From: Branchinecta lynchi
Taxonomy: Eukaryota > Arthropoda > Branchiopoda > Anostraca > Branchinectidae
Length of the DNA stretch: 64,000 nt
Direction of reading: 5' to 3'
NCBI GenBank assembly: GCA_023053575.1
Contig: JAKZAP010000003.1
Coordinates: forward strand, 2,704,561 to 2,768,560
Within the stretch, counting starts at the first letter, position 1, and every line of letters begins with the position of its first letter. Of the stretch, positions 22,438 to 29,856 are shown piece after piece. The position numbers and the translations under genes are program-made. The notes below the pieces were generated by a model, which made no database searches, was not told the origin of the DNA, and saw nothing but the letters and a program-made list of their open reading frames with translations.

Positions 22438-22921
22438 ATTCCATTATGATTTTATGAAGCCTAAATATGGTGATAAAATTGATTTGTGTTATATGGACAC
22501 TGATTCTTTCATATATGATATTAGAACTGAAGATTTTTATCAAGATATCAAACAGGATTTGAATGAGAGGTTCGATACATCTGATTATGCGAAAGATAAT
22601 CCATATGGGTTTCCTAGTGTAAATAAGAAAGTGTTAGGAATGATGAAAGATGAATTAGGTGGACAGGTTATGACAGAGTTTGTTGGATTACGATCAAAAG
22701 TATATGCTTATTTAAAGGACAACCAAGACCCTTCAAAAGCTAGCAAAAAACTGAAAGGAATAAAAACCAATATAGTTAAAGATAAAATTACGATTCAAAA
22801 CTATAAGGATGTACTGTTCGGTAAAATGGAAAACCTTTCTATAACCCAGTATAATTTAAGATCAAGTCCCTACTTAAAAAAAATCAAGTACCTACTTAAA
22901 AAAAATCAAGTACCTACTTAA
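22388..22921 (+). pseudogene. polB: DNA polymerase B, motif C part in a shifted frame
   Basis: The polymerase continues after a frameshift. Palm/thumb sequence (GFAVLELSKLLMYEF) leads into motif C, YMDTDSF, the catalytic metal-binding aspartates of family B polymerases, at about residues 35-41. It then passes through DYAKDNPYGFPSVNKK and GLRSKVYAY, typical of Polinton polymerases. The last codons run into a 17-20 bp tandem repeat (YLKKIKYLLKKNQVPT) and stop. The usual C-terminal end, which in relatives carries a conserved segment ending in a His-rich tail, is absent, so the repeat appears to have replaced it. The overlap with the previous frame (22388-22437) locates the shift. Confidence 0.9.
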
Positions 22922-23030
22922 AAACTTCAAGTACCTACTTCAAAAATTCAAGTACCTACTTAAAAAAATCAAGTCCCTACATCAAAACTTCAAGTATATA
23001 CTTAAAATACTCAAGTAAATCTTATAATGA
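22867..23030 (+). repeat. Short tandem repeat at the 3' end of the polymerase gene
   Basis: About seven imperfect iterations of AAGTACCTACTTAAAAAAATC (period about 17-21), decaying rightward to AAGTATATACTTAAAATACTC. It forms the last codons of the polymerase frame and fills the gap to the ATPase gene. Each unit is partly palindromic (AAGTAcctACTT). Confidence 0.85.
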
Positions 23031-23048
23031 AAAATTCTTCCTAAATAA

Positions 23049-23363
23049 ATGAATGAAAAGGCGCCAATCAAAGTGTATGATTTTAGCGAAAAGAATAACT
23101 ATCAGAACAAACACGAACTTGCACCTCAGTGGCCATTTAGATTATTAATTTGCGGAAGTTCTGGAACAGGAAAGACCAATTTACTCTTGAATTTACTTTA
23201 TGAATATATTTGTTTCAACCGAATATACTTGTATGCAAAAGATCTTGAAGAAGATAAATATAAAGATCTCATAACCAATTTAACCACCTTGGAATCAAAA
23301 TGTAAAACGAATATTTTAACCGTAAGTAATGACCTTAATGATATTATGATGTTGACGATCTAG
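23049..23363 (+). pseudogene. Packaging ATPase (FtsK/HerA, A32-like), N-terminal part
   Basis: Starts at an ATG in TAAATAAATG. The Walker A loop CGSSGTGKTNLL is at residues 35-46, after the PQWPFRLLI strand typical of Polinton and poxvirus A32-like DNA-packaging ATPases. These enzymes drive genome packaging into the capsid. The frame ends at a TAG in 23361-23363. The coding sense resumes in another frame within the preceding ~20 bases (DDLDPKYQN before the Walker B strand), so a single indel at about 23345-23360 splits the gene. Confidence 0.92.
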
Positions 23364-23701
23364 ACCCTAAATACCAAAACTTGATTATCTTTGATGATTT
23401 TGTTACTGAAAAAGACCAGAAGAAAAGAGAAGACTTATTCATAAGAGGAAGAAAGAAAAATGCCTCGATTGTTCATTTATCACAGAGCTATCTGTTAAGA
23501 CTTCAATGTAATTACTTCGCAGTCTTTCAGTGCTCTAATCCAAAAGAAATAAAATTAATCAGACAAAGTCATGTAGACAATGAGAACTTTATGAAACAAT
23601 TCGAGGTTGCAACCAAAGGCTACGGATTCTTCTTTGTTGATTTAAAAACAAGAGATAAAGATATGATTTATAGGAAAAACTTTGAAAAGTTTACTAGATA
23701 A
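23364..23701 (+). pseudogene. Packaging ATPase, C-terminal part in a shifted frame
   Basis: Contains Walker B (NLIIFDDF, immediately after the shift), then the KKREDLFIRGRKKNASIVHLSQSY region, a conserved sensor segment of the family, and YGFFFVDLKT near the end. It ends FTR and TAA at 23699-23701, 16 bases before the next gene. Together with 23049-23363 it gives about 218 codons, near the usual length for Polinton ATPases. Confidence 0.9.
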
Positions 23702-23717
23702 TTTCGTTCTGTTATAA

Positions 23718-24353
23718 ATGAATAAATTCGGTAGTGTTGGGAAAAAGGTTAGTAACGAATCGAATGAAAAGAGATTTACTGATGACAACGGTAATATTAA
23801 CCTACAAGATAAGAGAATTATTATGTTAGGGGATGCGAAAGCTGACCAGGACGCTATTAGTTTCAGATATATGACTATTATTCTGAATCAATTTAAAGAA
23901 GAAATTACCGCACAACAAGTGGGGACAAATCAGTATTTTAGCGAAGATATCAACAGATTAACTGCGGTACATGATTCTCCTGAAAATTTATTGGTAAGGA
24001 TTAATGATAACGGGTTATTTGTAAAATAAATAATTCGAGTTAATGATAAAGAGATTAACGCTGAAAACAAGTTGATAACAAATGTTCAAAACCCTAGAAA
24101 TAAAAATGATGCTGTTAATTTAGCTACGTTAACTACGAATCTTTTAGATTATGACAAAAAGCTTCTTGGGCAACACACCCATAATACTATAATCGAAGCA
24201 AAGATTGCTGACCAAAAAACCCGTATCAATATTATTGAAAGAGCAGTAGTAAATATTTTAAAAAGGCTTCTAGAGCTAAAACATGTTGACAAACCATTCG
24301 TTACCAGAATAGAACAAATTATGGCTGGTAAAAAAACAAAAATAACTTTATAA
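23718..24353 (+). pseudogene. Fibre-like protein with phage-tail-type motifs, in-frame TAA
   Basis: One frame of 211 codons is interrupted by a single TAA at 24027-24029; the sense continues in the same frame on both sides. Two copies of a motif common in trimeric phage fibre/collar proteins are visible: IIMLGDAKADQDAISFRYM (about residues 34-52) and, after the stop, LITNVQNPRNKNDAVNLATL. Such motifs (I-x-N-hydrophobic-x-x-P/A-x-x-x-x-DA-hydrophobic) usually form short beta-helical or coiled trimer units. The C-terminal ~60 residues (ADQKTRINIIERAVVNILKR) look like a trimeric coiled coil. A receptor-binding or vertex fibre is a reasonable inference, but I recognise no named Polinton family. 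The start ATG lies in TTATAAATG. Confidence 0.65.
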
Positions 24354-24374
24354 GAAAAATTAATTCCCTAATAA

Positions 24375-25298
24375 ATGGTTGAAACAATGGAGTATAGAGT
24401 TTATTTGTCAAAGCTTCAGAAAGGAAAGCTGAAGAAATGTTTTGGTGCTAAACAAAAATGTCAGATACGTGTTAGTCATAGTAGACAAAATGAACGAGAA
24501 CCAGTAAAGTTACTTTTAAGTAAACGACAAATTGATAAAATTGAAACAGGTAAAATGAATAATAAAGGTTGTGATATTGATGTATCATACAAACAGATGA
24601 AAGAAGCGATTCAAAAGGGTGGATTACTTCCTTTCCTAATACCGTTAGCAATTACCCTTGGTAAGGCAGCTTTAAACAGTGGTGCTGCTGCTTTGGGTAC
24701 ATTCGCTGGTAAGAAAATTATGGATAAAATGACCAACACAGGTGGTGCGCTAAAACTTCCTGGAACACAAAAAGTTGCGGGTAATGGGGTACGTGGGAAG
24801 GAAACCGATGATGTCAACATAGGTGGAGCGCTTAAACTTCCTGGAACACAAAAGTTGTGGGTAATGGGTACGTGGAAGGCCTACGAAGGAAAAAAACGGG
24901 GACATCAAAAAAGAAGCAAACGTAAAGTAGGACCTCTAACCAATTTTGATATTATGGATGCATTAGGGGATATACCACATTTTAGAGGTGTTTTCTCTAT
25001 AGATACGCTACCCAAACAGATAAATAACCTAGAATGCGGTGTCATTAATTATGATAAACTCGGAATGCCTGGAACTCACTGGGTTGCCTATTGTAATCTA
25101 CCTGAATACCCTCATGTAGAATTTTTCGATTCTTTCGGCATTCCCCCAGGAAAAGAAATAATTAAATATCTAAAAACACCAAAGAAAAAAATAGCTTATG
25201 AAAATCTTGCTGTTCAAAATATAGATGAATTAAACTGTGGACTTATCTGTATTTCCTACATTAAGCGCAAAATGAATTTGGTAGCTTTTCGTTTATAA
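24375..25298 (+). CDS. pX-like core protein fused to adenovirus-type cysteine protease
   Basis: 307 codons. The N-terminal half has three iterated beta-type motifs (YRVYLSKLQ, KLLLSKRQIDKI, DIDVSYKQMKEAI), then a hydrophobic glycine/alanine segment (residues 82-112: GGLLPFLIPLAI onward), as in pX/mu-like virion core proteins of Polintons. The GGALKLPGTQK segment is duplicated (123-133 and 150-160), and the second copy reads in a different phase after it. The C-terminal half starts at about GPLTNFDIMD and carries the Ulp1/adenain triad: His235 (GTHWVAY), Asp252 (FFDSFG), Gln281 and Cys288 (LNCGLICI). This is a virion-maturation protease. In most relatives the two proteins are separate, so an indel in the duplication probably fused them. 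The C-terminus looks short. Confidence 0.88.
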   Translation: MVETMEYRVYLSKLQKGKLKKCFGAKQKCQIRVSHSRQNEREPVKLLLSKRQIDKIETGKMNNKGCDIDVSYKQMKEAIQKGGLLPFLIPLAITLGKAALNSGAAALGTFAGKKIMDKMTNTGGALKLPGTQKVAGNGVRGKETDDVNIGGALKLPGTQKLWVMGTWKAYEGKKRGHQKRSKRKVGPLTNFDIMDALGDIPHFRGVFSIDTLPKQINNLECGVINYDKLGMPGTHWVAYCNLPEYPHVEFFDSFGIPPGKEIIKYLKTPKKKIAYENLAVQNIDELNCGLICISYIKRKMNLVAFRL

Positions 25299-25315
25299 AA
25301 ATTGTTTTCTAATAA

Positions 25316-25483
25316 ATGGAGATTTATTGTATGAAATGTAAAAAGAAAACTGATACTGAATCAATGTTTAATGCAGTGTCACAGAAAAATAATGTTCCAA
25401 TGCTGAAAGGTAATTGTGTTATTTGCGGATCGAGGAAAAATCTGTTTTTAAAAAAAACCTCGACGCAGAAAAAGATATATTAA
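25316..25483 (+). CDS. Small CxxC/CxxC zinc-ribbon ORF (DUF5679-like)
   Basis: A 55-codon frame starts in TCTAATAAATGG. It has CMKC (Cys5, Cys8) and CVIC (Cys34, Cys37) separated by the KKKTDT and NNVPMLKG segments, the pattern of the small zinc-ribbon ORFs found in Polintons and many large DNA viruses. After GSRKN the frame runs through the A/T-rich stretch 25436-25457 and soon stops, while the integrase frame overlaps it from 25414. Either it is a separate small gene, or it was the N-terminus of the integrase before a frameshift in that stretch. The second reading explains why the integrase has no start of its own. Confidence 0.75.
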   Translation: MEIYCMKCKKKTDTESMFNAVSQKNNVPMLKGNCVICGSRKNLFLKKTSTQKKIY

Positions 25484-26400
25484 AGACGTATTATTCTAAT
25501 TATTCAGGTGTTGATGATATTCACAGAAAGTTAAAAGAAAATGGAGTTAACGTTTCTAAAGATACAATAAAAAATGTGTTGCAAAATGAGCATGTGTATA
25601 CGTTACACAAACCTTCCTATCACAATTTTGAAAGGAGACGAGTCTATGTTCACTATGTTGATGAGCAATGGCAAGCTGATTTAGTTGACCTCCAGAAATA
25701 TAAAAAAGCGAATGATAAAGCAAACTACATCTTGACTGTTATTGATCGCTTTAGTAAATACGCTTGGTGTGTCCCTTTGAAAGATAAAACGGGTGCTGGA
25801 ATAATAAACGCATTCAGTCATATATTTAAAGAAAGAATTCCTAGAAATTTGCAAACTGATAAAGGTAAGGAATTTGTAATGAGAAATGTTCAATCTTTTT
25901 TAAAAAATAACGATATACACTGGTTTGCATCTGAAAGCGAATTGAAAGCACAAATCGTTGAACGGTTCAATAGAACGCTGAAAGACAAGTTATGGAAATA
26001 TTTTACTCACAACAACACTAGTAAATGGATTGATATTTTACCTGTATTCGTGAATAATTATAATAACTCCTATCACCGCTCAATACAAATGAAACCAGTT
26101 GATGCTAGTAAAAAGGTAAATCAGAAAAAGGTTTACAATGCTTTGTTTCCTCCAGTAGATGACTACAAAATCACAGGAAACTCACAGTGTCACAAAGTCA
26201 AAGTAGGGGATTTAGTCAGAATTAAAAAAGAAAAAAGTGTTTTTGATAAAGGATATTTACCTAATTATACGGATGAAGTATTTCAGATAGCAACCATCAG
26301 ACCTAGCATTCCCATTACTTATGAAATATCTGACAAAAGTGGGGAATTAATTCAAGGAGGGTTTTATGAAAAAGAACTTTCAAAATTTATTATGAAATAA
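25414..26400 (+). CDS. Retroviral-type integrase (rve family)
   Basis: The frame is open from about 25414, but there is no ATG and no start motif near the beginning; the true N-terminus is uncertain and may be the zinc ribbon just upstream. From residue ~20: a helix-turn-helix-like segment (DDIHRKLKENG, then VSKDTIKNVL), the linker VYTLHKP, then the RNase-H-fold core with catalytic Asp89 (QWQADLVDL), Asp149 (LQTDKGKEF) and Glu183 (AQIVERFNRTLK). An SH3-like C-terminal domain follows (VGDLVRIKKEKSVFDKGYLP, then YEISD). It would insert the linear element into host DNA. All three acidic residues are present and there is no internal stop. It ends TAA at 26398-26400. Confidence 0.93.
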   Translation: MCYLRIEEKSVFKKNLDAEKDILKTYYSNYSGVDDIHRKLKENGVNVSKDTIKNVLQNEHVYTLHKPSYHNFERRRVYVHYVDEQWQADLVDLQKYKKANDKANYILTVIDRFSKYAWCVPLKDKTGAGIINAFSHIFKERIPRNLQTDKGKEFVMRNVQSFLKNNDIHWFASESELKAQIVERFNRTLKDKLWKYFTHNNTSKWIDILPVFVNNYNNSYHRSIQMKPVDASKKVNQKKVYNALFPPVDDYKITGNSQCHKVKVGDLVRIKKEKSVFDKGYLPNYTDEVFQIATIRPSIPITYEISDKSGELIQGGFYEKELSKFIMK

Positions 26401-26416
26401 AATTACTTGTATATAA

Positions 26417-26839
26417 ATGGATTCAAGACGCTTGAGTGATATGTTATCGGATATAGTGAAGAACCGAGAAATTCAGAGAAGCAAGGTTCAACAAAATGAG
26501 ATGGAGAAGGCAGGATTTCGGGAATATGCTTCAGAATTAAACGCTTCAGTTATTATAGCACAAAAAGAAAACACTAAAGATACCATCAAAAAATTACAAG
26601 AAAACACTGAAATGATCATAAATAAACTACAGGAAGGTGATGATAGTTCAAGAACAAGGCTTCTCCAGATAGGTGAAACGAATCAACCATATCAGCTTCC
26701 AGTTTCAGAGGTAGAAATGCAGTCAACAGAATCTACCGCTTTAGAAGCATCTCCAGATTTACCAACAAATATAAAAGTTGTTGATATGAATCAAGGTGTT
26801 GATAAAGATTTATTAAAAGCACTTAATATGAAAAAATAG
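26417..26839 (+). CDS. Coiled-coil protein of unknown function
   Basis: 140 residues, intact, 16 bases after the integrase stop, with the ATG in GTATATAAATGG. The N-terminal ~80 residues are helical and charged (MLSDIVKNREIQRSKVQQNE, then NTKDTIKKLQENTEMIINKL), with heptad-like spacing. The second half is Ser/Thr/Gln/Pro-rich and probably unstructured, ending in a short helix (DLLKALNMKK). I do not recognise a family. Position among virion genes suggests a minor structural or scaffolding protein, by inference only. Confidence 0.7.
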   Translation: MDSRRLSDMLSDIVKNREIQRSKVQQNEMEKAGFREYASELNASVIIAQKENTKDTIKKLQENTEMIINKLQEGDDSSRTRLLQIGETNQPYQLPVSEVEMQSTESTALEASPDLPTNIKVVDMNQGVDKDLLKALNMKK

Positions 26840-26876
26840 AGATAATCATATAAGATATAAAGGAGAATTTTTTGAG

Positions 26877-27257
26877 ATGCCTAATTTTTACTTTGATAAC
26901 CCAGGGAATATAGAAGATGCTTTGGCTGAATTAACACCTATAAGTCAAAGTTATGGTGGTTTGAAAAGTAAAAGTAGTTCGAATAAGTATGATAAAATTA
27001 TTTTATTTATACAAGACTATAAGGATAGATTAAAAAAAATTCAATCTAGTAGACCCTTTATCAAACAACAAGGAACTGGAATATTTATGAATTGTGATGA
27101 AATGATTTCAAAATTATACACTTTGATAGGTAGCAGAGTAAACGGAAATACATCTGATGAGGTGAGAAATGAAGCTATTGATATTCTGGATTCGTTAATG
27201 CGAAATAAATTTCTTCCGAAGAGAGATTACAATTCAATATATAAAAAATATTTCTAA
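26877..27257 (+). CDS. Small helical Polinton protein, unknown function
   Basis: 126 residues, intact. A central GGLKSKSSSNKYDKIILFI region is followed by the helical C-terminal part DEVRNEAIDILDSLMRNK, then LPKRDYNSIYKKYF. An 'xILDxLxxxx...YxxIxxKY' end of this kind recurs among uncharacterised Polinton small virion-region proteins, but I cannot name the family. It is the only gene of the element whose ATG lacks the TAAATG motif (context TTTTTGAGATGCC). A related ATATAAGATATAAAGG lies about 25 bases upstream. It is separated by only 3 bases from the next start. Confidence 0.7.
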   Translation: MPNFYFDNPGNIEDALAELTPISQSYGGLKSKSSSNKYDKIILFIQDYKDRLKKIQSSRPFIKQQGTGIFMNCDEMISKLYTLIGSRVNGNTSDEVRNEAIDILDSLMRNKFLPKRDYNSIYKKYF

Positions 27258-27260
27258 TAA

Positions 27261-27479
27261 ATGGTGTTGTTAAACATTGAAGGTAATGAAAGTATTATTG
27301 ATATAACATTTAGTCAACCAATCGAATTGAATCGTAATTGGGATTATGAAATAGGTTTGAATCAGTGTACTTTGTGGTATTCATGGCATAATATAAGTGA
27401 CAAATTTGGAAATAATACATTTCAATACAGGAAAGATGAAGAGGGGGGGGGGGGGGGGGATGAATGTTACTATTCCTAA
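27261..27479 (+). pseudogene. Penton-like minor capsid protein, N-terminal part
   Basis: 72 codons starting in TCTAATAAATGG. It shows the start of the single-jelly-roll minor capsid (penton-base-like) protein of Polintons: beta-strand-like SIIDITFSQPIELN, then WDYEIGLNQCTLWYSWHNI and NNTFQYR. The frame then enters a run of 17 G residues (27443-27459) and fails. The rest of the protein is in another frame (27397-27984, coding sense from about 27460). Confidence 0.85.
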
Positions 27480-27984
27480 TGGGATGTATAACGATGATTG
27501 TTTGAATTATTTTTTGTGTCAGTATTTCGATACCCCAAAAGATAAATGTCCTATTGTAATTTCATCCAATCCAGCATCTATGAGATTTGTCATACTATTA
27601 CAAGAAAAATATGTGTTTAGATTTAATAGTGACTTGTGTCAGATTTTAGGATTTGATAAGGATAGTGAGATATCTAAGAAAATCAATGAAGGTACAAAGC
27701 TTCCGAATATAACAAGAAGCGTTGATAAAATTCAAATTCACTGCTCTCTTGTAAACAGTTCTATCGTAAACAAAAGTAAATCAGATGTCATTTGGACATT
27801 TGTTCCGAATACAGAACCGGGTCGTCAAATTGTTGAGAATCCTAGACAATTAATCTACCTTCCTATTAATACAAAAGACTTTATTTACTCCTTGAGAATG
27901 ACAATTACTGATCAGTTGGGAAGACCTATCGATTTGAATGGTGATAACGTTGGATACGTGCTGCATTTAAGAAAAGCTTATTGA
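27397..27984 (+). pseudogene. Penton-like minor capsid protein, main part (shifted frame)
   Basis: From the G17 tract onward the frame carries the conserved body of the Polinton minor capsid protein: VTIPNGMYNDDCLNYFL, a central strand RFVILLQEKYVFRFN followed by QILGFDKDSEIS, then KIQIHCSLVNSSIVNKSK, a proline-containing loop, and a final strand YSLRMTITDQLGRPIDLNG ending in YVLHLRKAY. It would occupy the capsid vertices. The 5' portion of this open frame, before the G tract, is an out-of-phase read-through and not part of the protein. It stops at TGA 27982-27984. Confidence 0.87.
27443..27459 (+). repeat. Poly-G tract (17 G) inside the penton-like gene
   Basis: An uninterrupted G17 lies exactly at the frame switch of the minor capsid gene. 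Polymerase slippage or a sequencing/assembly error in the tract would be enough to cause the shift. Confidence 0.9.
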
Positions 27985-28012
27985 TTAGTGAAATAAAATT
28001 ATTTACCTATAA

Positions 28013-28480
28013 ATGTTGATTAATAATAAGCGATTACTTTATAAAAAGCAGTATGGAAGTGGAATCGGTAGTGTATTCAAAAACATTGTTAATTCCCAGT
28101 TATTTCAAACGTCAGCAAAACAAATAAAAGATGGGGCTATGTCAATGTATAATAATATTATTAAACCGAGATTTGAATTGTTGAAAAACAGAGCAATGTC
28201 GTTGCAATGTGGGTTATGTTTTATTTAAAAATTCCTATAGCTTAAAAAGAGCGTAACACTGAAGATGTTGAGGTGAACTTTTCTAGGAATAAGAATACAC
28301 CTTATATGGGAATATGGGAAAGATCTGATCAATGTAAACAAGAAGGAACTCATTGATGTAATTGGAAACAAAAAATCGATGAAGGATCTTATCGGTACAA
28401 ATAAAAGGATTTTAAATCAAAGAAGTCAGGACTTGATCAAAACGTTAATGACTGGAAATGGATTAAAGATTCTGAAATAA
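28013..28480 (+). pseudogene. Small glycine-containing virion protein (pVI-like candidate), degraded
   Basis: Starts in CTATAAATG. The first 71 codons read through YKKQYGSGIGSVFKNIVNSQ and MYNNIIKPRFELLKNRA, then stop at 28226. A second coding-like stretch, 28322-28480, gives DLINVNKKELIDVIGNKKSM and ends MTGNGLKILK before a TAA at 28478-28480. Between them, pieces of sense (ERNTEDVEVNF, then NKNTPYMGIWE) appear in another frame. The gene therefore has at least two indels. The N-terminal glycine motif plus amphipathic region and the GNGLK end resemble the membrane-lytic/core small proteins of adintovirus-like elements; this assignment is tentative. Confidence 0.6.
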
Positions 28481-28511
28481 GTTTTTTTTTAATAATTTCT
28501 TTCTTATATAA

Positions 28512-29843
28512 ATGGCAGTAAATAAAGTTATCAGTCCGCAATGGAACATTTTTGATGAACCACTTGCGGATGATACAGTGGTTAAATATGAATTTAAAGA
28601 AATTCGAGAAACAGATGTGAATGTATCTAATAAATCAGAGTTTGAATTCGTAACAAAGAAATTAGATTCTTGGTTTTATCCAAGTGAAAGTTATCTTGAT
28701 GTCAGTGTAAGAATAGTAAACGAAGATGGAACTCCTATAGCTGCAACCGATGTTGCTACTTTAACGAATAATGGATTAAATTTATTCAGTACCGCTGAGT
28801 ATGTAATAAACGATGAATCGGTTGAAAAAATTAATCATGTTGGTATTACAACTACCGTTACAAAGTTGATTGAATACTCTGATGATTATTCTAGAAGTGC
28901 TGCAAGAAATCATTTCTGGTATAATGATTATAATCAAGGGAAAGAAATCAATCCTGTAATTGCTTCGTTTACTGCAGGGGCTGGAACAGTCAGGTTGACC
29001 AATAATGATAATTAAAATAAAGGATTTGAAAAAAGATACAACAGAACAAAGAGCAGTAAATTAGTAAATATGTATTTACCATTATCAGAACTGTTTGGAT
29101 TTTTGAAAGGAAACAAACGATTCTTCAGAGGTGCATCGCATAAAATATTTCTAAGAAGAAATGATGATAACAACATGATTAAAAGAAATGGAAATACTAA
29201 TTTCAAAGTAGTCATCGAGTATTTATCCTGGAAGATCCCTATTGTAGCTCCTAGTATTGAAATGATGAGTAACTTAGAAAAGGGTCTTGCTAAGGATAAA
29301 AAGCATAATCTGATGTGGGAAGCATGTAATAGTTATAAAAGTGGTGTTAGTCAGAATAAGGAGCACACTTGGAAAGTTATTTCTGAGAGAAACAATCCAA
29401 CAAAAGTAGTTGTGATGCTACAGAAAAATGAAAACTATAACAATCAATTAATGAATAATATGGTGTTTGATCATATGAATTTAACAGACATAGAACTTAG
29501 AATTAATGGGGATAAATATCCTGAAGAACCACTTAAATGTGATTTTAGCGATGATAAATGTAAATACTCGAATCTTTTCAATAGGTTCATACATTTGGGT
29601 TATAAACAATTAGCATTTGATACTGGTAGTGTTGTTAGTATAGAAGAATTTAAAGAAGTATACCCACTATTCTGTTTCGATGTTTCTAAACCCGAGTCAA
29701 ATATTTATAATGGAACAACTGCTGATATTGAAATAAGTTTAACGTTGAAAGATAATCAACCCGTACCATATAATGTTTACTGTGTTATATATTATGAAAG
29801 AAAAGCTACATTAGATATTATCAATAAAATAAAATGTATGTGA
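28512..29843 (+). pseudogene. Major capsid protein (double-jelly-roll, hexon-like), in-frame TAA
   Basis: One frame of 443 codons (about 50 kDa) is interrupted once, by TAA at 29013-29015 after residue 167; reading resumes in the same frame. The N-terminal part starts MAVNKVISPQWNIFDEPLAD, a typical capsid N-arm, and continues with the first jelly-roll strands (SYLDVSVRIVNEDGTPI, then LFSTAEYVIND). The second part contains YLPLSELFGFLKGNKRFFRG, a highly typical Polinton/adintovirus MCP segment, and ends VPYNVYCVIYYERKATLDI, the last strand of the second jelly roll. The start ATG is in TATATAAATGG. The product would form the icosahedral shell. No other lesion is visible. Confidence 0.92.
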
Positions 29844-29856
29844 GTTTGTGAGCCTG

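Noticed and set aside
20071..29015. Reassigned TAA codon in the Polinton
   Set aside because: TAA also ends the integrase, ATPase, core/protease and TIR genes at expected lengths, and other genes have frameshifts, so decay explains the in-frame stops better.
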